Positions 33,675 through 42,669 of a stretch of 64,000 bases of DNA are shown here, piece by piece. Origin of the DNA: Flavobacterium luminosum. Lineage in GTDB: Bacteria; Bacteroidota; Bacteroidia; Flavobacteriales; Flavobacteriaceae. The first letter of the stretch is position 1; every line of letters begins with the position of its first letter. Position numbers and translations under genes: made by a program. Below the pieces are notes generated by a model. That model made no database searches. It saw only the letters and a program-made list of their open reading frames with translations, and was not told the origin of the DNA. The stretch covers positions 35,217 to 99,216 of the forward strand of contig NZ_JAMLJM010000010.1 of the NCBI RefSeq assembly GCF_023635005.1, read 5' to 3'.

Positions 33675-34331
33675 ATGAAACGTTTTGTATTGATACTGTG
33701 TATCTTATCTAGTGGTTTTTCTTTTTCTCAACATAACAGAAATGATGGAAATCATATTGGTATTTCTTTTGGTGCTACTCAAACTTCCTTATTCACCTCT
33801 AATTTTGACACTAAACCTGAAATGGGTTGGATTGGTGGTTTTTCTGTTCGCGGAAATTATTACAACAATTGGAGTATGATTTTTGGAATGCAATTTACGG
33901 AGAGTAATTTTTCTGTAGAAACGAGTAATCTTTTATTCCAATCGGAAAATGTAAAATATAAACTTTCAGGAGCTCAAATTAGATTGTTGTTAAGCGCCAA
34001 TATCATTGAAAATCATCTTTCTGTTGATTTTGGTCCTGTATTACAAGTGAATGGTAAATTAAAAATTAATGAGGGTAACAAAGACAATCTTATAAACGGA
34101 AATTTATTAACAGCTAACGATATTTTGGACGTCACCAAGATCAACGGTAATGTGTATTTAGGTATTTCAGCCGGAGGAAAATGGGTAAAAGCAGTTGTTT
34201 TCTACCAATATGGTGTGAATAATTTTATGAACAATCTTAATAAATTTGATGATTTAAAACTGAAAAACAATAATAAAGATTTCAAAGGTAATTTAGGAAT
34301 GCTTTCCGGACAATTACTTGTCAACTTATAA
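33675..34331 (+). CDS. Outer-membrane beta-barrel family protein
   Basis: A 218-residue exported protein. The signal peptide ends around G-F-S-F-S-Q (residue 19). The mature part is strongly beta, with alternating hydrophobic residues and strands such as G-I-S-F-G-A-T-Q-T-S-L-F and V-Y-L-G-I-S-A-G-G-K-W-V-K-A-V-V-F-Y-Q-Y-G, and ends with L-L-V-N-L, typical of small PorT/OMP_b-brl barrels in Bacteroidota. The exact subfamily and role are not determinable. A terminator follows at 34336. Confidence 0.65.
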   Translation: MKRFVLILCILSSGFSFSQHNRNDGNHIGISFGATQTSLFTSNFDTKPEMGWIGGFSVRGNYYNNWSMIFGMQFTESNFSVETSNLLFQSENVKYKLSGAQIRLLLSANIIENHLSVDFGPVLQVNGKLKINEGNKDNLINGNLLTANDILDVTKINGNVYLGISAGGKWVKAVVFYQYGVNNFMNNLNKFDDLKLKNNNKDFKGNLGMLSGQLLVNL

Positions 34332-34335
34332 TAAC

Positions 34336-34360
34336 AAACTCCCTTCATGGGAGTTTTTTT
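34336..34360 (+). terminator. Rho-independent terminator of the beta-barrel gene
   Basis: AAACTCCC (34336-34343) pairs with GGGAGTTT (34349-34356) around five bases, then T's. Confidence 0.88.
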
Positions 34361-34439
34361 ATAGCTTCACTTTTAAAATGTTAACTTCTTAATAATACTT
34401 TTTTAGTTATTTGTTAATCAAAAAGTAGATTTCAATTAA

Positions 34440-34447
34440 TAGATTTG
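34440..34447 (+). promoter_or_regulatory. Bacteroidota -7 promoter element
   Basis: TAGATTTG matches TAnnTTTG and ends 24 bases before the ATG at 34472. It overlaps the alternative TTG start at 34445 and therefore argues against it. Confidence 0.45.
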
Positions 34448-34471
34448 AGTTGTACTCAAATTTCAATTGCA

Positions 34472-35050
34472 ATGAAACTTTTCCCCCTTGTTTTTTTTCT
34501 TTTCTATAGCCTTTTTGCTTTTTCTGCCGATGAAATTGTCCTAAAAGATGGCAGTAAACTAACTTTGAAAACCAACAGTTTTAAAGTCAATTTTTCCGAA
34601 AATAGTATTACTTATCAAACGTTATCCTCTTCAAAAGAGCAAAGTCTTAGTTTTAAAGATTTTGATTACGTTATTGCTGGTGTCAACAAATTTCAAACAT
34701 TTAATTTAGAAGGTTCTTCTTCTGTGGAAGGTTATTTTGTCTTAGCCGAATCGAATTCTAAGAAACTTATCTTTCGATCGATTTACAATCCAGATGGTTC
34801 CATAGCAAGATTTATTTTTCATATTCTAAATGAAAACCTTCAGATTTTAGATTCTCACTTCTTTGATGCTGGTAGTAGTAAAAAAAGTGTGGATGTAAGA
34901 GCTGAAATTTATCTAAAAATTCGACATTATTTTAGTACGTGTACTGAGATGATGAAGCGACTTGAAGTGTATGACATGAATGCCGCTGAAAGTAACCATG
35001 TTCGAATATTGTTGTTTTTTAAGTCACCCATGTATTATAAGTGTAATTAA
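34472..35050 (+). CDS. Secreted protein of unknown function
   Basis: A 192-residue exported protein with a signal peptide M-K-L-F-P-L-V-F-F-L-F-Y-S-L-F-A-F-S-A ending near residue 19. The first mature segment E-I-V-L-K-D-G-S-K-L-T-L-K is a short beta hairpin seen at the front of many small periplasmic proteins. Two cysteines (near S-T-C-T-E and the C-terminal Y-K-C-N) could pair. No domain I recognise. A start at TTG 34445 would add nine residues before the signal peptide and is unlikely. Its own terminator follows directly. Confidence 0.6.
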   Translation: MKLFPLVFFLFYSLFAFSADEIVLKDGSKLTLKTNSFKVNFSENSITYQTLSSSKEQSLSFKDFDYVIAGVNKFQTFNLEGSSSVEGYFVLAESNSKKLIFRSIYNPDGSIARFIFHILNENLQILDSHFFDAGSSKKSVDVRAEIYLKIRHYFSTCTEMMKRLEVYDMNAAESNHVRILLFFKSPMYYKCN

Positions 35051-35090
35051 AAAAAGGAGGCTGTTTTATTAACAGCCTCTTTTCTTTTTT
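35050..35090. terminator. Bidirectional terminator between the secreted protein gene and gltX
   Basis: GAGGCTGTT (35057-35065) pairs with AACAGCCTC (35071-35079) around five bases, with an A-run before and T-rich sequence after. It overlaps the stop region of gltX and serves both convergent genes. Confidence 0.9.
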
Positions 35091-36592
35091 TATATTGTAT
35101 CAACAGCTTTTTGTAAGCGTTTGATGGTTTCTTCTTTTCCGAGTATTTCTACAATATCAAATAAGTGTGGTCCCATCATTTTTCCAACTAAACTCAATCG
35201 GAAAGGTTGCATTACCTTACCCATTCCTATTTCATTTGCCGTTAACCATTCTTTTACTATGGTTTCGATGTTTGCACTAGTAAAATCAGAAATTGACTCT
35301 AAAACGGTAATTAATTGTTTGATTAGTTCGGGAGTTTCTTCCTTCCAATTTTTTAATGCTTTTTCATCATAAGTTGTAGGAGCAACAAAGAAATAATCTG
35401 TTAAATCCCATAATTCATTAACAAAGTTGGCTCTTTCTTTGTTTAAAGAAACAATTCTTTTTACATCTAAAGTAGTTGAAATGCCTTTCTCAGTTAATAT
35501 CTTTTCAAACAGAACAGCAAGTTGCTCATCACTTTGTTTTTGTAAATATTGATGATTGAACCATTTGTTCTTTTCCGGATCAAACTTAGCACCTGATTTG
35601 TTTACGCGAACCAAATCAAATTTTTGTATCAATTCTTCTAATGAAAAAATTTCTTGTTCTGTACCATCATTCCAACCCAATAAGGCCAAAAAGTTGATTA
35701 CTGCTTCAGGGAAGAAACCATTTTCTCTATAACCCATTGATGTTCCTTCTTCAGTTTTCCATTCTAAAGGAAATACTGGGAATCCCATTTTATCTCCATC
35801 ACGTTTCGATAATTTACCATTACCAATTGGTTTTAAAATCAATGGTAAATGTGCAAATTCTGGTGCTTCCCATCCAAAAGCTTGGTAGAGTAACACGTGT
35901 AATGGTAATGAAGGCAACCATTCTTCTCCACGGATTACATGGGAAGTTTCCATTAAATGATCATCTACTATGTTCGCTAAATGATACGTTGGCATCCCAT
36001 CACTTTTGTATAATACTTTATCATCTAATAAGTTCGTTTCGAATTTAATTTCTCCACGGATGATATCTTTTAGATGTAAAGTTTCATTCACCGGTGTTTT
36101 AAAACGTACTACATAAGGTTCACCGGCAGAGATTCTTTTCGTAATTTCTTCTTCAGAAAGATTTAATGAAGTATCTAAAGTTTCACGTACGGTATGATTG
36201 TATATAAATGTTTTACCTTCCGATTCTGCAAGTTTTCGTAATTCATCTAGTTTATCAGCTGAATCAAAAGCATAATAAGCCCAACCTTTGGTTATTAATT
36301 CATCAGCATATTGTTTGTAGATTTCCTTGCGTTCACTTTGTCGATAAGGTCCAAACTTTTCATTTTTTCCAACGGTTTCATCAGGTGCAATCCCTAACCA
36401 TTCTAAAGCTTCAAAAATGTAAGCTTCAGCTCCTGGAACAAAACGAGTTTGATCGGTATCTTCAATGCGTAAATAAAAAACACCATTGTTTTTCTTCGCA
36501 AATAAATAATTGAATAAAGCGGTTCTTACGCCTCCTATGTGTAATGGTCCTGTAGGACTTGGTGCAAAACGCACTCTAACTGGCTTAGACAT
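35090..36592 (-). CDS. gltX: Glutamyl-tRNA synthetase
   Basis: A 500-residue class I synthetase that charges tRNA-Glu. The HIGH motif is in F-A-P-S-P-T-G-P-L-H-I-G-G-V-R at residues 9-23, Y-H-L-A-N-I-V-D-D-H in the middle, and the KMSKS loop as K-L-S-K-R-D-G near residue 262, followed by a helical anticodon-binding region. The length is normal. It has its own promoter element (TATCTTTG on the minus strand at 36610-36617) and a strong terminator. Confidence 0.96.
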   Translation of the reverse strand: MSKPVRVRFAPSPTGPLHIGGVRTALFNYLFAKKNNGVFYLRIEDTDQTRFVPGAEAYIFEALEWLGIAPDETVGKNEKFGPYRQSERKEIYKQYADELITKGWAYYAFDSADKLDELRKLAESEGKTFIYNHTVRETLDTSLNLSEEEITKRISAGEPYVVRFKTPVNETLHLKDIIRGEIKFETNLLDDKVLYKSDGMPTYHLANIVDDHLMETSHVIRGEEWLPSLPLHVLLYQAFGWEAPEFAHLPLILKPIGNGKLSKRDGDKMGFPVFPLEWKTEEGTSMGYRENGFFPEAVINFLALLGWNDGTEQEIFSLEELIQKFDLVRVNKSGAKFDPEKNKWFNHQYLQKQSDEQLAVLFEKILTEKGISTTLDVKRIVSLNKERANFVNELWDLTDYFFVAPTTYDEKALKNWKEETPELIKQLITVLESISDFTSANIETIVKEWLTANEIGMGKVMQPFRLSLVGKMMGPHLFDIVEILGKEETIKRLQKAVDTI

Positions 36593-36609
36593 AATGTGTA
36601 AAATTTGTA

Positions 36610-36617
36610 CAAAGATA
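36610..36617 (-). promoter_or_regulatory. Bacteroidota -7 promoter element for gltX
   Basis: The minus strand reads TATCTTTG (TAnnTTTG), 17 bases before the gltX ATG at 36592. No TTG at the usual spacing. Confidence 0.5.
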
Positions 36618-36717
36618 CATTATTATGATTTTCCTATTCTTAAATGCTCCTGAAAATCCTAGATTTTTGTATTCGGAAATTTTATAACTTTATAGGTTAT
36701 AAACAATTGAAACAATT

Positions 36718-39700
36718 ATGAACTCCTCAGCGCTCATTTTTTTAAAGCTTGAAGAATTTATCAGAAAGTATTATACCAATGAATTAATTCGTGGATCTAT
36801 TTTATTTGTAGGTTTAGGATTGTTGTACTTATTATTTACAAGCTTCGTTGAGTATTTTTTATGGTTACCATCAGTAGGTAGAACCATACTTTTTTGGTTG
36901 TTTCTTATCGTTGAAATTTTTCTACTCACAAGATTTATTCTATACCCACTTTCGAAACTTTTCAAGATTAAAAAAGGTATTAATAACGCTGAGGCATCAA
37001 AAATCATCGGTAATCATTTTTCGGATGTGAATGATAAATTGCTTAATTTTTTACAGTTGACGACTGATACCAATCAATCGGAATTGCTTCTAGCTTCCAT
37101 TGAACAGAAAGCATTGGCTTTAAAACCAATCCCATTTACCAAGGCTGTTGATTTTACTCGAAATAAAAGAATATTACCCCTTGCTATTTTACCCATTTTA
37201 GTTATACTCTTTTTCTTAATATCCGGAAGACAAGAATTAATTACCAATAGTATGGCACGTGTGGTTAATTACCAACAACACTTTTCCCCTCCTGCCCCTT
37301 TTTATTTTGTTATTGCGAATCCCTTGGTAACGGAACAAAACAAAGATTATGTTTTGCGTGTTAAAACAATTGGCAACATTGTTCCGGATAAGGTTATGAT
37401 TTTTATGAATAACGAAAGTTACTATATGGAAAACACTAGATCAGGTGAATTTCAATTTGTATTTGAAAAGCCTCTTGCGAATATCCCTTTTCATATTGAA
37501 GCCAATGAAGTGACTTCTCCTGATTATCTTCTTAAAGTAACAACTGTTCCTGCAGTACTTAATTTTGAGATGATTTTAAATTTCCCTAAATACTTAAACA
37601 GAAATACTGAAATCATCAAAGGAACCGGTAATGCTATTGTACCTGAAGGTACTTCGATTACATGGAAAATGAATACGGTTGCGACTGATGAAGTGAATTT
37701 TTTATACGAAAAACAAAAGATTTCCTTTTTTAGACAAACGAATACGTTTAGTTTGAGTCAAAAAGTAACTAAAGATACAGAATATCAAATAGTTACTTCA
37801 AATAAAGCGCTCAAAAACTACGAAAATCTGTCATATTCTATCAAAACAGTAAAGGATTTATATCCTACTATTAAAGTTGAGCCTGTGCCAGATAGTTTAA
37901 AGACTAATAAAGGGTATTTCATTGGACAGGTTGCTGATGATTATGGTTTATCAAAATTACAAATCGTATATTATCCAAAGAATAATCCTGCTGAAATTAA
38001 ACGTGGAAATATCCGTGTAAAGAATGATGTTTATGATCAGTTTGTTTTTGCTTTTCCAAGTAACTTAACGATCAAAGAAGGGATTCCTTATGAATACTAT
38101 TTTGAAGTGTTTGATAACGATGCTTTACATCAATTTAAAAGTTCTCGTTCTGCCATTTTTTCTCATAGAGAATCTACGGCTTCTGAAAAACAAGAACAGT
38201 TTTTAGAGAATCAAAACAAGAGTATTCAAGGTTTAGAGCAATCTCTAAAAACTCAAGATAGACAATTAAGTGAGTTAGAAAAAATTCAAAACTCAGGAAA
38301 ACAAAAAAAGGAATTAGATTATAAAGACCAACAAAAGATTAATGATTTCATTAAACGTCAGAAACAGCATGAAGAAATGATGAAGGAGTTCTCTGAAAAA
38401 ATGAAAGAGAATTTAGAGAAATTCAATCCTAATAAGATTGATCCTGATAAACAACTTTTACAAGAACGTTTGAATAGAGTAGAAAAGGAATCCGAAAAGA
38501 ATCAAAAATTATTAGATGAATTAAAAGAACTAAATTCGAAATTAGAGCAAGAAGATTTATTGGATAAAATTGAGAAGTTCCAACAGAAAAGTAAAAATCA
38601 AACCAAAAGTTTAGAACAATTGGTTGAATTGACCAAACGCTATTATGTAGAAAAAAAGGCTGAACAATTAGCAGAAAAGTTACAACAATTAGCAGAAAAG
38701 CAAGATCAATTATCAGATAGCAAAACGAATTCAGAAGAGAAGCAAAACGAAATCAATAAAGAATTTGATGCCTTAAAAAAGGAGTTGAATGATCTACAAA
38801 AACAAAACAAAGAATTAAAGAAACCTCTTGATTTGCCATCGCAAAAAGATAAAGAAGAAAGTATCAATAATGATTTACAAAATGCTTCGAAAGAGTTACA
38901 AAAAAATTCCCCTTCTAAAGCTACTGTAAAACAAAAAAGTGCTGCAAAAAAAATGCAACAAATGGGACAATCTATGCAAATGAATATGCAAAGTGGAGAG
39001 AAAGAACAGTTACAAGAAGATGTAAAAATGTTGCGCCAGATTTTAGATAACCTATTAGAATTTTCATTTTCAGAAGAAAAATTAATCAATAATTTTAAAG
39101 CGTCTAATGGAGTTTCTGCTTCTTTTTCAAAACACATCAAAGCCCAACACGATCTAAAAGATCAGTTCAAACACATCGATGATAGTTTGTTTGCATTATC
39201 ATTACGCAATCCAAAAATTGAAGAAAAAATCACTTCTCAAGTGGGTAATGTTTATTATCATTTAGACAAAAGTATCGATTATTTTAACGAGAATCAATTA
39301 GGACGTGGAACCTCTAGTCAACAATATGCGCTAACCAGTGCGAACACATTAGCTAATCTTTTAGCTGATACTCTTAACTCCATGCAGATGTCTATGTCGG
39401 GTCAAGGACAAGGTTCTCCTAAACCAGGTCAAGGTCAGGGTCAAGGAATGCAACTACCTGATATCATTCAAAAGCAAGAAGGTCTTGGAAAGAAAATACA
39501 ACAGGGTTCTAAAAGTGGCAATCAACAGGGTAATTCACCTGGAAACCAAAATAACGGTTCAGGTTCTAAAGGCGGTAACGGCCAAGACGGTGAAGGTGAT
39601 GCTAAAGCTGTTTTAGATATTTTAAAGGAACAAAGACAGTTACGTGATGCTTTAGAAAAAGAATTACAAAAGCATGGTTTATCTGGTCAAGGTCAAGCGG

Positions 39701-40011
39701 CTTTAGATAAAATGAAGCAAATAGAAAAACAGTTAATCAATAAAGGTTTCACTCAAGAGGTGATTCAAAAAGCATTAAACCTTAAATACGATTTACTTAA
39801 ATTAGAGCAAGCGGTACAAGAACAAAATCAAGACAATAAAAGAGAATCGAACACCAATAAGAAAGAGTTTCAAAACACGGCTCCTGCCCTACCCGCTAAA
39901 TTGCAAGAATATTTAAATAGTATAGAAATTTTAAATAGACAAACATTACCTTTGCGTTCTCAATTTAATAAACGAGTTCAAGATTATTTTAAAGAAGATG
40001 ATAAATTATAA
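36718..40011 (+). CDS. DUF4175 family membrane coiled-coil protein
   Basis: A 1,097-residue protein of a family typical of Bacteroidota. Three hydrophobic helices lie within the first 170 residues (about 28-50, 58-80, 147-167). They are followed by a beta-rich region of about 300 residues, probably periplasmic, then a long charged coiled coil from about 480 to 760 and a helical segment. A Q/G-rich low-complexity linker with repeated G-Q-G-Q lies around 895-960, with a helical C-terminus after it. The function is unknown to me; size and layout suggest an envelope-spanning scaffold. Its last 14 bases overlap ybeY, so the two genes are translationally linked. It is upstream of the parS cluster and mnmG. 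Confidence 0.85.
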   Translation: MNSSALIFLKLEEFIRKYYTNELIRGSILFVGLGLLYLLFTSFVEYFLWLPSVGRTILFWLFLIVEIFLLTRFILYPLSKLFKIKKGINNAEASKIIGNHFSDVNDKLLNFLQLTTDTNQSELLLASIEQKALALKPIPFTKAVDFTRNKRILPLAILPILVILFFLISGRQELITNSMARVVNYQQHFSPPAPFYFVIANPLVTEQNKDYVLRVKTIGNIVPDKVMIFMNNESYYMENTRSGEFQFVFEKPLANIPFHIEANEVTSPDYLLKVTTVPAVLNFEMILNFPKYLNRNTEIIKGTGNAIVPEGTSITWKMNTVATDEVNFLYEKQKISFFRQTNTFSLSQKVTKDTEYQIVTSNKALKNYENLSYSIKTVKDLYPTIKVEPVPDSLKTNKGYFIGQVADDYGLSKLQIVYYPKNNPAEIKRGNIRVKNDVYDQFVFAFPSNLTIKEGIPYEYYFEVFDNDALHQFKSSRSAIFSHRESTASEKQEQFLENQNKSIQGLEQSLKTQDRQLSELEKIQNSGKQKKELDYKDQQKINDFIKRQKQHEEMMKEFSEKMKENLEKFNPNKIDPDKQLLQERLNRVEKESEKNQKLLDELKELNSKLEQEDLLDKIEKFQQKSKNQTKSLEQLVELTKRYYVEKKAEQLAEKLQQLAEKQDQLSDSKTNSEEKQNEINKEFDALKKELNDLQKQNKELKKPLDLPSQKDKEESINNDLQNASKELQKNSPSKATVKQKSAAKKMQQMGQSMQMNMQSGEKEQLQEDVKMLRQILDNLLEFSFSEEKLINNFKASNGVSASFSKHIKAQHDLKDQFKHIDDSLFALSLRNPKIEEKITSQVGNVYYHLDKSIDYFNENQLGRGTSSQQYALTSANTLANLLADTLNSMQMSMSGQGQGSPKPGQGQGQGMQLPDIIQKQEGLGKKIQQGSKSGNQQGNSPGNQNNGSGSKGGNGQDGEGDAKAVLDILKEQRQLRDALEKELQKHGLSGQGQAALDKMKQIEKQLINKGFTQEVIQKALNLKYDLLKLEQAVQEQNQDNKRESNTNKKEFQNTAPALPAKLQEYLNSIEILNRQTLPLRSQFNKRVQDYFKEDDKL

Positions 40012-40417
40012 CTACGAATGTGATTTTAGGCTTGAGGATGAACAGTTTTTTTCAGACTGGATTACCAGAGTAATTGAATCTGAAAACAAATCTACAGGTG
40101 AAATCGCCTACATCTTTTGCGATGACGATTACCTATTAGAGATTAATCAACAGTACTTAGATCACGATACACTTACCGATATTATTAGTTTTGATTACAC
40201 AGAGAACGATATTATAAGTGGAGATATTTTTATTTCTATCGATCGTGTTCAAGATAATGCAGATGATTTTGATACTCCATTTGAAGAAGAATTAAAACGC
40301 GTAATGATTCACGGTATCCTTCATTATTGTGGATATAAAGATAAATCTTCAGATGAGGAAGCTTTAATGAGAAACAAAGAAGAAGAGAAAATAAATATGT
40401 TTCACGTGAAACATTAA
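39998..40417 (+). CDS. ybeY: rRNA maturation endoribonuclease YbeY
   Basis: A 139-residue metal-dependent RNase involved in 16S rRNA maturation and ribosome quality control. D-T-L-T-D-I-I-S-F-D-Y is the conserved strand and H105-G-I-L-H109-Y-C-G-Y the zinc site. The canonical third histidine of H-G-x-L-H-x-x-G-Y-D-H is replaced: here the motif continues K-D-K (residues 114-116), which I recall from other Bacteroidota YbeY proteins. The start overlaps the DUF4175 gene by 14 bases. The last codons M-F-H-V-K-H are written by a perfect parS palindrome. Confidence 0.92.
   Translation: MINYNYECDFRLEDEQFFSDWITRVIESENKSTGEIAYIFCDDDYLLEINQQYLDHDTLTDIISFDYTENDIISGDIFISIDRVQDNADDFDTPFEEELKRVMIHGILHYCGYKDKSSDEEALMRNKEEEKINMFHVKH
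40398..40413. other. parS site 1 (inside the ybeY 3' end)
   Basis: TGTTTCACGTGAAACA, a perfect 16-base palindrome identical to the widely conserved ParB/Spo0J-binding sequence. It covers codons 134-139 of ybeY, just before the TAA. Confidence 0.93.
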
Positions 40418-40432
40418 CCTTCTTTAAATTTT

Positions 40433-40448
40433 TGTTTCACGTGAAACA
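40433..40448. other. parS site 2
   Basis: TGTTTCACGTGAAACA, perfect, 35 bases after the start of site 1, with T's before and A's after extending the dyad. Confidence 0.93.
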
Positions 40449-40474
40449 AAAATTATCGATACCAAAAAATGAAT

Positions 40475-40490
40475 TGTTTCACGTGAAACA
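40475..40490. other. parS site 3
   Basis: TGTTTCACGTGAAACA, perfect, 42 bases after the start of site 2. Intergenic between ybeY and mnmG. Confidence 0.93.
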
Positions 40491-40519
40491 ATTAAGGATA
40501 ACAAGCAAAATAATTATAA

Positions 40520-40535
40520 TGTTTCACGTGAAACA
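40520..40535. other. parS site 4
   Basis: TGTTTCACGTGAAACA, perfect, 45 bases after the start of site 3 and 17 bases before the mnmG ATG, so ParB binding here could also touch mnmG expression. Confidence 0.93.
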
Positions 40536-40552
40536 TTAAATTTTAAATACCA

Positions 40553-42424
40553 ATGTTTTTAGAAAAATATGATGTTATTGTTGTAGGTGCGGGTCATGCT
40601 GGTTGTGAAGCTGCGGCTGCATCTGCAAATTTAGGATGTAAAACATTATTGATTACGATGAGTCTTCAGAACATCGCGCAAATGTCTTGCAATCCTGCTA
40701 TGGGTGGAATTGCTAAAGGACAAATTGTTCGTGAGATTGATGCGTTGGGTGGTTATTCTGGAATAGTTTCCGATATAACGGCTATACAGTTTAAAATGCT
40801 TAACAAATCAAAAGGTCCTGCAATGTGGTCCCCTCGTGTGCAAAGTGATCGTATGCGCTTCTCGGAAGAGTGGCGTTTAATGTTAGAACAAACGCCTAAT
40901 TTAGATTTTTACCAAGAAATGGTTACAGGTCTAATTGTTGAAAATGGTAAAGCGGTTGGAGTTAAAACCGGTATTGGTTTATCTATATATTCTAAAGCAG
41001 TTGTTTTAACCAATGGAACTTTTTTAAATGGATTGATTCATATTGGGGACAAACAATTTGGTGGAGGTCGTGCGGGTGAAAGTGCCTCTTACGGAATTAC
41101 TGAAGATTTAGTCGCTCTCGGTTTTCAAGCGGGTCGAATGAAAACTGGTACTCCTCCGCGTGTTGATGGTCGTTCTTTAGATTATTCAAAAATGCGTGTG
41201 GAACCCGGAGATGAGAATCCTGATAAATTTTCTTATTCGGATGTCACAAAACCATTAACGGTACAACGCGATTGTCATATGACTTACACCTCTCCTTTAG
41301 TACATGATTTGTTACGGGAGGGGTTTGATCGTTCTCCGATGTTTAACGGACGAATTAAATCTCTAGGTCCTAGATATTGCCCCTCGATTGAAGATAAGAT
41401 TAATCGATTTGCAGATAAAGATCGTCATCAGTTATTTGTGGAGCCAGAAGGTTGGAATACAGTTGAAGTCTATGTGAATGGTTTTTCAACTTCTCTACCA
41501 GAAGATGTTCAGTTTAAAGCGTTGCGTTCTGTAGAAGGTTTTGAAAACGTAAAATTCTTTAGAGCAGGTTATGCTATCGAATATGACTACTTCCCTCCTA
41601 CCCAATTAAAACATACTTTGGAAACAAAGTTGGTCGAGCATTTATATTTTGCAGGTCAAATTAATGGAACTACAGGTTATGAAGAAGCCGCTTCACAAGG
41701 TTTAATGGCTGGAATTAATGCAGCGTTAAAAGTTCAGGAAAAAGAACCTTTTGTGCTGTTGCGAGACGAAGCTTATATCGGAGTACTTATCGATGATTTA
41801 ATTACAAAAGGTACCGAAGAACCGTATCGTATGTTTACTTCTCGTGCGGAATACAGAACTTTACTTCGACAAGACAATGCCGATTTTCGACTTACTCCTA
41901 AATCGCATGCCATTGGTTTGGCTTCAGAGGAACGTTTACGACGTATGGAATACAAATTTGAAGAAGCGGATAAAATGGTAAATTTCTTTAAAGAAACTTC
42001 CGTTTCCGTTTCCGAAGCAAATCCTGTTTTAGAAGCTAAGAATAGTTCACTGATTTCACAAGGAGATAAAATGTTTAAAATTTTCTCTCGTCCACAAATT
42101 GACATGCAGGATATGTTACAATTTGAAAAAGTGAAGACCTATGCAGAAGAAAGCAAATTGGATCAGGAAATTTTAGAGCAAGCAGAAATTCAAGTGAAGT
42201 ATTCAGGTTATATTGAAAAAGAAAAAGCGAATGCGGAAAAACTACATCGTCTAGAGAATATTCGTATTCCGGATAACTTCGATTACGATCAGTTAAAATC
42301 GCTATCGTATGAAGCTCGTGAAAAACTTAAAAAAATACGTCCGGTAACAATTTCTCAAGCTTCTCGTATTAGTGGAGTATCTCCTAACGATATTTCAGTT
42401 TTATTGGTTTTTATGGGTAGATAA
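40553..42424 (+). CDS. mnmG: tRNA uridine-5-carboxymethylaminomethyl(34) synthesis enzyme MnmG
   Basis: MnmG (GidA), with MnmE, modifies U34 in the wobble position of several tRNAs. The protein has 623 residues, normal length. The FAD loop is V-I-V-V-G-A-G-H-A-G-C-E-A-A-A near residue 7, and the family signatures C-N-P-A-M-G-G-I-A-K-G, G-R-M-K-T-G-T-P-P-R-V-D, and G-Q-I-N-G-T-T-G-Y-E-E-A-A-S-Q-G are intact. The C-terminal helical MnmE/tRNA-binding domain is complete, with I-R-P-V-T-I-S-Q-A-S-R-I-S-G-V-S-P. gidA beside parS and near the origin is a common bacterial arrangement. Confidence 0.97.
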   Translation: MFLEKYDVIVVGAGHAGCEAAAASANLGCKTLLITMSLQNIAQMSCNPAMGGIAKGQIVREIDALGGYSGIVSDITAIQFKMLNKSKGPAMWSPRVQSDRMRFSEEWRLMLEQTPNLDFYQEMVTGLIVENGKAVGVKTGIGLSIYSKAVVLTNGTFLNGLIHIGDKQFGGGRAGESASYGITEDLVALGFQAGRMKTGTPPRVDGRSLDYSKMRVEPGDENPDKFSYSDVTKPLTVQRDCHMTYTSPLVHDLLREGFDRSPMFNGRIKSLGPRYCPSIEDKINRFADKDRHQLFVEPEGWNTVEVYVNGFSTSLPEDVQFKALRSVEGFENVKFFRAGYAIEYDYFPPTQLKHTLETKLVEHLYFAGQINGTTGYEEAASQGLMAGINAALKVQEKEPFVLLRDEAYIGVLIDDLITKGTEEPYRMFTSRAEYRTLLRQDNADFRLTPKSHAIGLASEERLRRMEYKFEEADKMVNFFKETSVSVSEANPVLEAKNSSLISQGDKMFKIFSRPQIDMQDMLQFEKVKTYAEESKLDQEILEQAEIQVKYSGYIEKEKANAEKLHRLENIRIPDNFDYDQLKSLSYEAREKLKKIRPVTISQASRISGVSPNDISVLLVFMGR

Positions 42425-42431
42425 TTTTTTT

Positions 42432-42467
42432 GTACGCAAAAGTAATTTACAAATTACTTTTGCGTAC
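42432..42467 (+). terminator. Perfect 17-base inverted repeat after mnmG
   Basis: GTACGCAAAAGTAATTT (42432-42448) and its exact reverse complement (42451-42467) are separated by only two bases; a T-rich stretch follows at 42468-42480. A likely terminator, unusually long and perfect. Confidence 0.7.
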
Positions 42468-42479
42468 TATTCTTTTTTT

Positions 42480-42495
42480 TGTTTCACGTGGAACT
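42480..42495. other. Degenerate parS-like site
   Basis: TGTTTCACGTGGAACT, two differences from the parS consensus, intergenic between mnmG and the methyltransferase. Confidence 0.5.
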
Positions 42496-42669
42496 TACTT
42501 TTAAAAATCTCAAAATCTCAAAATAGTAAAAATCCAACGCATTTTCGCTCTAGTTTTTTTGATGGTGAATCTTTTTTTAAAAGCTATGCTTAAAAGAAAC
42601 AAAAAATAGAAAATGAAGATTTTTGCTTATTCTCAAATAAGATATTTTTTAACAACTTTAAATTACAAA

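Noticed and set aside
35891..35900. CACGTG in gltX as a parS relative
   Set aside because: Only the six-base core is present; the flanks do not match the parS arms.
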